NCBI GenBank assembly: GCA_014529675.2 | Contig: CP076040.1 | Coordinates: forward strand, 434,001-498,000 | DNA: 64,000 nucleotides | Reading direction: 5' to 3' | DNA from: Opitutia bacterium ISCC 52 | GTDB taxonomy: Bacteria; Verrucomicrobiota; Verrucomicrobiia; Opitutales; UBA2995 | Part shown: one piece after another, positions 56,921 through 64,000 of the stretch | Position numbering within the stretch: position 1 is the first letter of the stretch | How the letters are laid out: each line of letters starts with the position of its first letter | Program-made: the position numbers and the translations under genes | Notes under the pieces: model-generated | Database searches by the model: none | What the model was told of the DNA's origin: nothing | What the model saw: the letters and a program-made list of their open reading frames with translations, nothing else

Positions 56921-58255
56921 ATGGCTCCTCCAAAACGTAGAAAGAAATCTCGGAAAAAACTGATCGTATTCTCGGTCCTGATCCTGCTGTTGATTGTCGC
57001 CATGGCAGGAGTTTCGACCCGTAAAAAGGAGGAGATAGTCCAAGTGACTGTCGAAAAAGCCGAAAAACGGACAGTGACGAGCATCGTGTCTGCGACGGGG
57101 CGTATCTTCCCTGAAGTGGAGGTAAAGATTTCCTCCGAGGTGGCCGGCGAGATTATCGAGCTTCCGGTCGTCGAAGGCCAGTTGGTTAAAAAGGGAGACC
57201 TTCTGGTCAAGGTGGACCCAGACCGTTACGAATCGCAGGTTAGCCAGCGACGGGTCTCCATCAATACCGCGAAGGCACGATCTTTGGAAGCCAAGGCTCA
57301 GCGATTACAGGCAGAACAGGACTTAGGGCGCGTTGAAGAATTGTTTACCAAGGGATTTGCCAGTGAAAAAGAGTCGGATGATGCCAAGACACTGGTAGAG
57401 ATCCGAAAGACTCAGGAGCAGGCTTCCTTGTTGGAGATCGAACGAGCAGAATCACTTTTGGAGGAAGCGCTCGAATTTCTGTCGTTAACAGTGACCTTTG
57501 CACCCATGGATGGAACGATCAGTAAGTTGGATTCTGAGTTGGGTGAGCGGGTGGTTGGAACCGGGCAATTTGCCGGAACCGAAATCATGCGGGTGGCAGA
57601 CCTGACTAACATGGAAGTTCGCATTGAGGTGAGTGAAACCGATATCGTACACGTCAAAATTGGTGATGAGGCCACTGTTGAAGTTGATGCGATCGCCGAT
57701 AAAAAATTTGATGGATATGTGACGGAGATATCCAGCTCAGCCGCCAACGTGAGGCAGAACAACGACCAACTGACTACCTTTGAAGTACGGATCAAATTAA
57801 GGGATCCGAGTCCTCAGTTGCGACCGGGTATGACTGCGACAGCAGATATTGAGACTGACACCGTAGAGGATGCCATTGCAGTTCCTATGCAGTCGGTGAC
57901 CGTTCGGAAAAAAGAGGATATCAAGAAGGCGCTCGATCCGGATGCTGCCGAGACGGATGAATCCAAAGAAGAGGTAGCCAATAATGATGGCCCTGAAAAC
58001 AAAGAGCAGGAGGAAAAGGACGCAAAGGAAGATCTTGAGCGAATCCTATTTGTAGTGAAGGACGGCAAGTCCATCATGCGAAAGGTCAAGACCGGTATCG
58101 CCGACAACTCCTACATCGTCATCGAAGAGGGGATCGAAGTAGGTGAAGAAGTGGTATCTGGATCCTATCGTGCAATTACCCGTCAACTGAAACATGACAT
58201 GACGGTTACGATAAAAAAGCCGGGCGATGAAAAGAAGGACGATAAGAAAAGCTGA
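56921..58255 (+). CDS. Periplasmic adaptor of a MacAB/RND-type export system
   Basis: A membrane-fusion (HlyD/MacA-like) protein of 444 residues from ATG 56921. It begins with an uncleaved anchor ([20 protein letters not shown]). Then come the barrel-hybrid part [20 protein letters not shown], a coiled-coil hairpin about residues 130-200, and a beta-barrel with the [23 protein letters not shown] segment. A low-complexity acidic insertion ([22 protein letters not shown]-type) lies near residue 350. It links a MacB-like transporter to an outer-membrane channel. The frame is open back to 56681, but that part lacks homology. The ATPase and two permeases follow. Confidence 0.85.
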   Translation: MAPPKRRKKSRKKLIVFSVLILLLIVAMAGVSTRKKEEIVQVTVEKAEKRTVTSIVSATGRIFPEVEVKISSEVAGEIIELPVVEGQLVKKGDLLVKVDPDRYESQVSQRRVSINTAKARSLEAKAQRLQAEQDLGRVEELFTKGFASEKESDDAKTLVEIRKTQEQASLLEIERAESLLEEALEFLSLTVTFAPMDGTISKLDSELGERVVGTGQFAGTEIMRVADLTNMEVRIEVSETDIVHVKIGDEATVEVDAIADKKFDGYVTEISSSAANVRQNNDQLTTFEVRIKLRDPSPQLRPGMTATADIETDTVEDAIAVPMQSVTVRKKEDIKKALDPDAAETDESKEEVANNDGPENKEQEEKDAKEDLERILFVVKDGKSIMRKVKTGIADNSYIVIEEGIEVGEEVVSGSYRAITRQLKHDMTVTIKKPGDEKKDDKKS

Positions 58256-58281
58256 TTCATCAGCCACTTGAGCCTAAGAAT

Positions 58282-59004
58282 ATGATTCAGACTTACAAAG
58301 GAGTCGGAGAGCCGACCATTGATATTGGCCGAGTCGAAAAGTTTTACGATCTTGGTAAAGCCAACATTGTGAGGGCGCTGGATGGAGTGGATCTTAAGAT
58401 TTACAGGAACGATTATATGGCGATTATGGGTCCGTCGGGTAGTGGGAAATCTACACTGATGAACATGCTGGGTTGTCTGGATACTCCGACCTCTGGTCAG
58501 TATTATTTTGAGGGTGAGGATGTAGCCGACATGGATGACAATGAGTTGGCCTTCATCCGTAATCAGAAGATCGGGTTCGTCTTTCAAAGCTTCAATTTAC
58601 TAGCGCGCGCCTCCACTTTAAGGAATGTGGAATTACCGTTGGTCTACGCTGGTATGCCACGATGGGAACGAATTGAAAAAGCGAACCTGGCTTGTGAACG
58701 AGTCGGTTTAGGTGATCGTGTTCATCACAAACCCAATGAGCTTTCAGGAGGCCAGAGGCAACGGGTAGCTGTTGCGCGTGCATTGGTAAACGAGCCATCG
58801 ATCATTCTTGCAGATGAACCGACAGGAAACCTGGATTCGAAAACTGGGGCGGAGATTATGCAACTGTTCGATGAGCTGCATTCGCAAGGGAACACCATTA
58901 TTCTTGTAACTCACGAGAAAGATATAGCGGCGCATGCCCATCGTTTGATTCGATTGAAGGATGGGAAAATTGAAGTAGATCAGGTCAATCAGCGGAATAC
59001 ATGA
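58282..59004 (+). CDS. ABC transporter ATPase, MacB/LolD-like
   Basis: A 240-residue ATPase with Walker [11 protein letters not shown]-loop FQSFNLL, signature [15 protein letters not shown], Walker [12 protein letters not shown] and switch VTHE. The type is that of LolD/MacB (lipoprotein release or export). It is the second gene of the operon, 26 bp after the adaptor, and overlaps the first permease by 4 bp. As a stand-alone ATPase it would pair with the two MacB-like permeases as a heterodimer. Confidence 0.95.
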   Translation: MIQTYKGVGEPTIDIGRVEKFYDLGKANIVRALDGVDLKIYRNDYMAIMGPSGSGKSTLMNMLGCLDTPTSGQYYFEGEDVADMDDNELAFIRNQKIGFVFQSFNLLARASTLRNVELPLVYAGMPRWERIEKANLACERVGLGDRVHHKPNELSGGQRQRVAVARALVNEPSIILADEPTGNLDSKTGAEIMQLFDELHSQGNTIILVTHEKDIAAHAHRLIRLKDGKIEVDQVNQRNT

Positions 59005-60260
59005 AGCGTATTTTGTCAGAGTTTTTTGAGAGCATTCGTATCGCCCTTGAGCAATTGAATGCCCACAAGACTCGAGCCATGTTGACCATGCTGGGCGTTA
59101 TTATTGGAGTGCTTGCTGTTACTCTAATGGGCACGGCGATGAATGGGATCGACAAGGGGGTTAATGAAACGCTCGATGTCGTCGGCTCAGACGTGTTCTA
59201 TGTGTCGAGGCAGACTTGGGAGCAATCGGAGGATGCCTGGAGATACCTGAAGAATCGCCCTTACATTCGGGATAATGAATCGGAAAAGCTGAATCAAATT
59301 ATCGCTCAGACACCGGACTCAAACCTTTTTCGTGGGGCCCCCGCTGTCAATTGGTGGCCACAGGCCGATGTCAAAACGACTGAAAAATCGGTATCTCGAG
59401 TCAACACACTGGGCACTGATGAAAACTTTGAATTTATAAACACAGCTTCTATTGAAGAAGGCCGCTTTATTTCGGAAGTAGAGGCTGTGAGTGGCAGGTC
59501 AGTTGTGGTGCTTGGGTACGATGTAGCTGAAGCTCTATTCGAAGGCGAATCAGCGGTTGGGAAAACGGTTCGCCTCAAAGGCAGGGAAGTCGAGGTCATT
59601 GGTGTTTTTTCCCGTATGGGATCTTTTTTTGGTCTGATGAGTTTTGATAATTATGCGGTCGTGCCATTGAGGTGGTTAAGAAAGCACTATCAGTGGAAGC
59701 TTCATACAGAAATACGAGTTAAGATGGCGGAAGGTGCGGATAAGGAAGAAGCTCGCTACGAGCTCATCGGCGCGATGCGTCGAATTCATGGCCAGGTCGC
59801 TGAGGAGGAAGACAACTTCTCAGTTAATAGTACCGATTCGATTGAAGAGGGACTCGCTCCAGTTAAAATAGGATTAGCTATCGCGGGGTTTAGTATTACC
59901 GGCTTGTCTCTTTTTGTAGGGGCTATTGGAATTATGAATATCACTTTCGTGAGCGTAAAGGAGCGTACCCGTGAGATCGGTACGCGTAGAGCTTTAGGGG
60001 CTCGGCAATCCTCTATTCTGTTACAGTTTTTGATCGAAGCGATTTCTGTCTGTGTTGTTGGTGGTATCGTAGGCCTCGGAGTCGCCTATGCTCTCCAGGC
60101 GCTATTGAACTGGGCCTTCCCCAACTTTCCCTTCGTGTTTTCTTTTAGCCTGATCGTTGCGGCTATGGTGGCCTCTATTATGGTCGGCATTCTTTCTGGT
60201 ATTATACCTGCGTTTTTAGCATCCCGGCTCGACCCGGCAACCGCCTTACGCCATGAGTGA
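59001..60260 (+). CDS. FtsX/MacB-like ABC permease A
   Basis: A 419-residue protein. Its first membrane segment ([20 protein letters not shown]) is followed by a large periplasmic domain of about 240 residues and then three segments. The conserved [24 protein letters not shown] motif of FtsX-like permeases is present near residue 313. It pairs with the adjacent ATPase. The stop overlaps the next permease start by 8 bp, so both are co-translated. Confidence 0.9.
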   Translation: MKRILSEFFESIRIALEQLNAHKTRAMLTMLGVIIGVLAVTLMGTAMNGIDKGVNETLDVVGSDVFYVSRQTWEQSEDAWRYLKNRPYIRDNESEKLNQIIAQTPDSNLFRGAPAVNWWPQADVKTTEKSVSRVNTLGTDENFEFINTASIEEGRFISEVEAVSGRSVVVLGYDVAEALFEGESAVGKTVRLKGREVEVIGVFSRMGSFFGLMSFDNYAVVPLRWLRKHYQWKLHTEIRVKMAEGADKEEARYELIGAMRRIHGQVAEEEDNFSVNSTDSIEEGLAPVKIGLAIAGFSITGLSLFVGAIGIMNITFVSVKERTREIGTRRALGARQSSILLQFLIEAISVCVVGGIVGLGVAYALQALLNWAFPNFPFVFSFSLIVAAMVASIMVGILSGIIPAFLASRLDPATALRHE

Positions 60261-61521
60261 GCGCAAACGATTTGATAGGAGTCGCCGGATTCGTCCCTTG
60301 GAAATTGTTAGCATGGGGCTTGTCTCCCTGACGTCGAATAAGCTACGGTCGTCGCTTACGATTCTTGGAATAGCTATTGGGGTGTTCTCTGTTGTGGGTG
60401 TGATGACGGCACTTTCTGCTATGCGATCCTCCATCGATGAGGGCCTTGAGGTCTTTGCGGGTGGTGTTTTTCAAGTAAGCCGAATGCCGGCCGTAAGAAT
60501 AAACGATGGGTGGTGGAACTATCGGGATCGGCCACGAATAGACTATCGTCAGGCCAGGCGCTTTAAATTGATGATGGAGTCTGAGTCGGATGCGATTGTC
60601 TGCATGTATTTGGCGGATGGTGGTGAAATTGCCCGTTATAAAGAGCGAAAGACGGAACGAAATACCCGGGTGATTGGGACCAATGAGAATTATCTGGAAT
60701 GTTTCCCGATGGACGTAGAGCTCGGAAGAAATCTGACGAGCGAGGATGTTGAGTTCAATCGGACCGTAACGGTCATTGGCTCTGAGATACGAGAGACGCT
60801 ATTCCCTGATGAAGATCCACTGGGTAAGCAGATTACCCAATGGGGAACCAAGTATACCGTGGTAGGTGTCCTGGAGCAGAAAGGCGAGAGTTTCGGAAAC
60901 AATCCGGATAGGATCGTTCTTGTTCCGATTACACGCTTTCTGTCACTCCGAGCGCACGATTCGACTTCATTAGACTTGGCCGTCAAAACCCCGTCGCTGA
61001 CGGTGATGCCAGACTACCAGGATCAAGCCATAGGACTCCTGCGAGTGATCCGCGGACTAGAGCCTGAAGATCCGAATAATTTTGAAATTACTACCAACGA
61101 CGCAATCAAGGACATCTTTGACGGCGTTGCGGTTGTGATTGGAACCGGTGGCTTGCTCATCAGTGCCATCGCTCTTGTTACGGCTGGGGTTGGGGTGATG
61201 AATATCATGCTTGTCAGTGTAACTGAACGAACACGGGAAATTGGAATACGGAAATCTATCGGTGCGCGAAGAAAAGATATCCTGAAACAGTTTCTGTTAG
61301 AGGCTATATTCCTGTCGGAGCTCGGTGGAGTTATCGGTATAATAATAGGCGTTGTGGCCGGAAACATCATCGCTGCTCAGATGAATGTCTCCATGATCTT
61401 TCCGTGGTTTTGGACCGGAGTGGCGATTGCGACCTGTTCGGCGATAGGGATCTTATTTGGGATGTATCCTGCATACAAAGCGGCCAAGTTGCACCCCATT
61501 GATGCCTTGCGGTTTGAATAG
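60253..61521 (+). CDS. FtsX/MacB-like ABC permease B
   Basis: A 422-residue paralogue of the preceding permease. It has LRSSLTILGIAIGVFSVVGV as the first segment, a long periplasmic domain, and MNIMLVSVTERTREIGIRKSIGAR before the last segments. The stop is at 61521. Together with permease A and one ATPase it forms a probable heterodimeric exporter, unlike the single MacB fusion of Escherichia coli. No outer-membrane channel gene is in the operon. Confidence 0.9.
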   Translation: MSERKRFDRSRRIRPLEIVSMGLVSLTSNKLRSSLTILGIAIGVFSVVGVMTALSAMRSSIDEGLEVFAGGVFQVSRMPAVRINDGWWNYRDRPRIDYRQARRFKLMMESESDAIVCMYLADGGEIARYKERKTERNTRVIGTNENYLECFPMDVELGRNLTSEDVEFNRTVTVIGSEIRETLFPDEDPLGKQITQWGTKYTVVGVLEQKGESFGNNPDRIVLVPITRFLSLRAHDSTSLDLAVKTPSLTVMPDYQDQAIGLLRVIRGLEPEDPNNFEITTNDAIKDIFDGVAVVIGTGGLLISAIALVTAGVGVMNIMLVSVTERTREIGIRKSIGARRKDILKQFLLEAIFLSELGGVIGIIIGVVAGNIIAAQMNVSMIFPWFWTGVAIATCSAIGILFGMYPAYKAAKLHPIDALRFE

Positions 61522-61570
61522 GCATTTTTCCATCGACCGGAAGCGCTAGTTCTAAACAATTTGTCCCTGT

Positions 61571-63124
61571 ATGGCTTCTGAAGAAAAACCACGTCGATCC
61601 CTCCGTATCTTCGATCTGTTTTTTATTTTGTTAGCTCTAAGTCCTCTGGCTCTGCCATTTATGATGATTGAGCAACCGGACATACCGCCTGGTGCACATA
61701 GCGAGAGTGATTGGTATTCCGTTCTGGAATCGGATATAGAACTACTTATAGACTCAACTGCTTGGGATCCGAACAAAAAGCAACGCGTCATCAAGCAGGA
61801 GATCTTTGATGAGCTCTTGGATATGATTGATCGGGCCGACCGTTTCATAGTGTTGGACTTTTTTCTCTGGAATCACTTTCAGGGAAAAATATCCGAGGAT
61901 CACCGACGACTATCGACTGAGCTGGCACTGGCCCTGGTTAAAAAAAAGCAGGCCTTTCCTGATCTGCCAATTCTCGTGCTTACTGATCCTATCAATCGAA
62001 TCTATGGGGATATGGCGCCAACATTTTTTCAAGAGATGGAGAATGTGGGGGTAGAGGTCGTCTATATGTATTTATGGGGGATGCCTGACTCAAACTGGAT
62101 TTATGGTACCAATGCACGGTTTTATTCTAAGCTCGTTCCCAACAGCGACAAAGAAAACGCCTTTGTTAACAAGCCCTTGATTTCCAATCCATTTGTTCTC
62201 GATGGTCCAAAAATCTCTTTGAAGCAAACGGGGAACTTATTGTTTCTTAAAGCCAATCATCGTAAAGTAGCCATTACATGCTCCACAAACGAAGGCCTTG
62301 ATTTGCTCGTTTGTAGTTTCAATCCGGCTGATGGAAGTTCTGCTCATTCGAACGTGGCAGTACGGGTGAGAGGTGCAGTAGGCCTGGAAGCATTGGCTTC
62401 TGAATTGAAGCTGATTCAGTGGTCTCATGAGTCAGCATTTCCTGAAATCTTATTGCCAAAAGAGGTGGATCAGATTCAGCAGATCGCTCAGCAGCTTCCT
62501 ACTTCAAACAGAGCGGGTGGGGCTCAGGTTAAATGGATTACTGAAGGCGCGATAAGAGATAACTTAATCCGATTATTGAACGAAACCCAGGCGGGCGATG
62601 AGGTAATGATCGCTCTTTTCTATCTATCAGATCGAGGCGTCGTAAATGCTATCAAACAGGCTGCCCGAAACGGGGCACAGGTGCGTATGGTTTTGGATGC
62701 GAATCGAGACGCATTCGGGCGCGAAAAGAATGGAATCCCGAATCGGATGGTCGCTGCCGAATTTCGTAAGATGGCGGTTGAGCACAATATCAGCATTCTT
62801 TGGGCGGATACGCATGGTGAACAATTTCACTCTAAAATCTTGGCGATTCACAATCCGCTAAATGGGAAGAATCAACTGTGTCTCGGATCAGCCAATTGGA
62901 CCCGCCGGAATCTGGATGATTTGAATATGGAAGCGAATGTGTTGATCGAAGGTTCGGACGGCTCTATGCAGCGATTTAAGAGTTACTTCGACCGGAGCTG
63001 GAACAACTCCGATGGGTTGCATTACACGCTAGACTATTCGGCCTGGGAGGAAACAGGTTGGCGAGCTAAAGGGAAAGCACTGCTCTACCGATTCCAAGAA
63101 TGGTCCGGATTGTGTTCCTTTTGA
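61571..63124 (+). CDS. Phospholipase D-superfamily protein, cardiolipin-synthase-like
   Basis: A 517-residue protein with an N-terminal membrane anchor (FFILLALSPLALPFMMI). The first HKD-like motif is ANHRKVAITCSTNEG, the second is EQFHSKILAI, and a GSANWTRRNLDDLNMEANVL tail follows. The HRK of the first motif lacks the usual HxK spacing check, so activity is likely but not certain. Transphosphatidylation or phosphodiesterase roles are both possible. It lies 50 bp past permease B and probably is a separate unit. Confidence 0.8.
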   Translation: MASEEKPRRSLRIFDLFFILLALSPLALPFMMIEQPDIPPGAHSESDWYSVLESDIELLIDSTAWDPNKKQRVIKQEIFDELLDMIDRADRFIVLDFFLWNHFQGKISEDHRRLSTELALALVKKKQAFPDLPILVLTDPINRIYGDMAPTFFQEMENVGVEVVYMYLWGMPDSNWIYGTNARFYSKLVPNSDKENAFVNKPLISNPFVLDGPKISLKQTGNLLFLKANHRKVAITCSTNEGLDLLVCSFNPADGSSAHSNVAVRVRGAVGLEALASELKLIQWSHESAFPEILLPKEVDQIQQIAQQLPTSNRAGGAQVKWITEGAIRDNLIRLLNETQAGDEVMIALFYLSDRGVVNAIKQAARNGAQVRMVLDANRDAFGREKNGIPNRMVAAEFRKMAVEHNISILWADTHGEQFHSKILAIHNPLNGKNQLCLGSANWTRRNLDDLNMEANVLIEGSDGSMQRFKSYFDRSWNNSDGLHYTLDYSAWEETGWRAKGKALLYRFQEWSGLCSF

Positions 63125-63139
63125 TTTTCCTGGCTGGAA

Positions 63140-63388
63140 CTAGTGAAACGACTTTGGGTGCTGAGAGCGAATTTCTCGACCACGAAAGATCATCAGGCAT
63201 GCTACGGTTCCAAGCATAGCGATGAAAAGGTAGGTTCCGTAGGATCGTATTGTTTCGGTGTTTTCAGAGCCTGGTACCAGGCCAGAATTCATTGAGGCTG
63301 CGTAGCATTGAGTGCCAAGAATATACAAGGACAGCAGAATCGGGAGTACACGCTTCTGCGGGGATATTTTTAGACGGATAGGTGACAT
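63140..63388 (-). CDS. Small exported/membrane protein of unknown function
   Basis: From ATG 63388 the protein has 82 residues: a signal-like segment (VLPILLSLYILGTQCYA) and a later hydrophobic segment (YGTYLFIAMLGTVACLMIF) with a short basic tail. It is not recognised. The frame reaches back to 63442 via a TTG. Its position convergent to the PLD gene, 16 bp away, is compatible with a real gene. Support is modest. Confidence 0.5.
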   Translation of the reverse strand: MSPIRLKISPQKRVLPILLSLYILGTQCYAASMNSGLVPGSENTETIRSYGTYLFIAMLGTVACLMIFRGREIRSQHPKSFH

Positions 63389-63526
63389 AAGAGAAAGAAT
63401 TGCCCAAAAGGATAGGGTCCTGGGACCGATGGGCAAAACCAATTCAAAAAAGTTTCCCTTAAATTACCTCGAGTAGTGATGCTATGACTCTGCCGGGAAT
63501 CGCTGAGGGGTTTATAGTAGAATCAC

Positions 63527-64000
63527 TTAATTTTTGGGTTTCGGAGCAATGGGTATTTCGACCAAGACCGCATTGTGGTCCGACACTTTTCTTCGAATAA
63601 CTTCACTATGTGAAACATGATACGCCTCCGGAACGAAAATGTAGTCAATCGCCTTCCGGGGTAGATAGCTGGGGTAGGTAGCGGCCTTAACAGGGTAGGA
63701 TCGGTAGTGAGAATGGGTAGAGACTTCCTCGAGGAGAAATCGGGCCGCATCAAGCTGACTTTTCATTTGAGCATTAAAGTCGCCCATGACAAATGGCGTC
63801 ATGGGGCTGTAGATATCGTATTCTATTTCTTTGTTTAGAACGAATTTCTTAATCTCGTGGCACTGAATAAGGCGGCTCTTCTTTGATTTAAAGTCGAGGT
63901 GCACATTAATAAAGTCAAGTAGTCCAATAGGTGTGTCGCATCTGCAGTATAGAAAACCTTTGCTGCCAATTTTCTTTTTATCGAAGGCTACAACTTCATC
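63527..64000 (-). CDS. Endonuclease/exonuclease/phosphatase-family protein, C-terminal part
   Basis: The gene continues past the right edge, so only the last 157 or so residues are visible. The frame remains open to 64000. Motifs on this part are LLDFINVHLDF (the VNTHL-like box), FVMGDFNAQ (active-site Asp and Asn) and KAIDYIFVP followed by VSDHNAVLVEI with the catalytic His. These are the EEP fold of nucleases and phosphodiesterases. The substrate is unknown. Confidence 0.85.
   Translation of the reverse strand, partial: DEVVAFDKKKIGSKGFLYCRCDTPIGLLDFINVHLDFKSKKSRLIQCHEIKKFVLNKEIEYDIYSPMTPFVMGDFNAQMKSQLDAARFLLEEVSTHSHYRSYPVKAATYPSYLPRKAIDYIFVPEAYHVSHSEVIRRKVSDHNAVLVEIPIAPKPKN

Overview
This looks like a chromosomal segment of a Verrucomicrobiota bacterium, probably Opitutae-like. 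That is an inference from gene content, not a database result. The pointers are a double-length UvrA like the one known in Chlamydia, a Lys/Ala-rich histone H1-like protein, a rhombosortase-like protease, exported Ig-like-domain proteins with an internal DGL-N-E-DP motif, and a PVC-style housekeeping set. Coding density is high. TGA, TAA and TAG all serve as stops, and GTG or TTG starts are common.

Layout. 1-2328: the glmM 3' end, a TPR protein and psd form one + operon, followed by tRNA-Leu(UAG). 2793-9019 (mostly -): an OGG1-type glycosylase, a small secreted protein, a UvrD/PcrA helicase, proB, frr and pyrH. tRNA-Gln(UUG) with a strong terminator follows. 9419-10189 is a decayed patch: a mosaic pseudogene and a REP-like doublet. 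10204-14074 (-): an amidase and a THI5/NMT1-type ABC importer. 14137-15318 (+): RidA and a queuosine-precursor-transporter-family protein. 15321-21693: a purine salvage island with an exported nucleoside phosphorylase-like NUP protein, a nucleobase deaminase broken by an in-frame TGA, an AzgA-type purine permease, a Tat-exported adenosine deaminase and adenine deaminase.

21685-22254 is a second scar, where a sigma-54 activator fragment meets a carbohydrate-binding-module fragment. Next come a rhombosortase-like protease and a Fur-box-preceded feoA-feoB-Cys-rich cluster, then hflX and ppdK. tatC carries a long acidic/His-rich N-terminal extension, and the histone-like gene contains 102-bp repeats. 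33981-37193 (-) is a PfkB kinase / MenH-like hydrolase / EamA / HAD operon. A TonB-dependent receptor-like protein, hemJ and eno follow. 41473-44260 holds two paralogous exported Ig-like proteins. 44459-44629 is a third scar. 44786-50811 holds a VF530 protein, a Ski2-like helicase, a desaturase, a DnaQ-like exonuclease, a UPF0158 protein, a VapC remnant and RNase H. The 1879-residue UvrA is followed by a MacA/MacB-like export operon with two permeases, a PLD-family protein and a partial endonuclease/exonuclease/phosphatase gene.

The most notable items are: the REP-like doublets with compensatory base changes; the apparent envelope route for adenosine breakdown and uptake; the acidic/His-rich TatC extension; the fused UvrA; a near-identical palindrome in two distant intergenic regions; a paralogous N-terminal motif in the two Ig-like proteins; and several gene remnants suggesting recent deletions. 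No CRISPR array, rRNA operon, intact insertion sequence, prophage or obvious defence system was seen.
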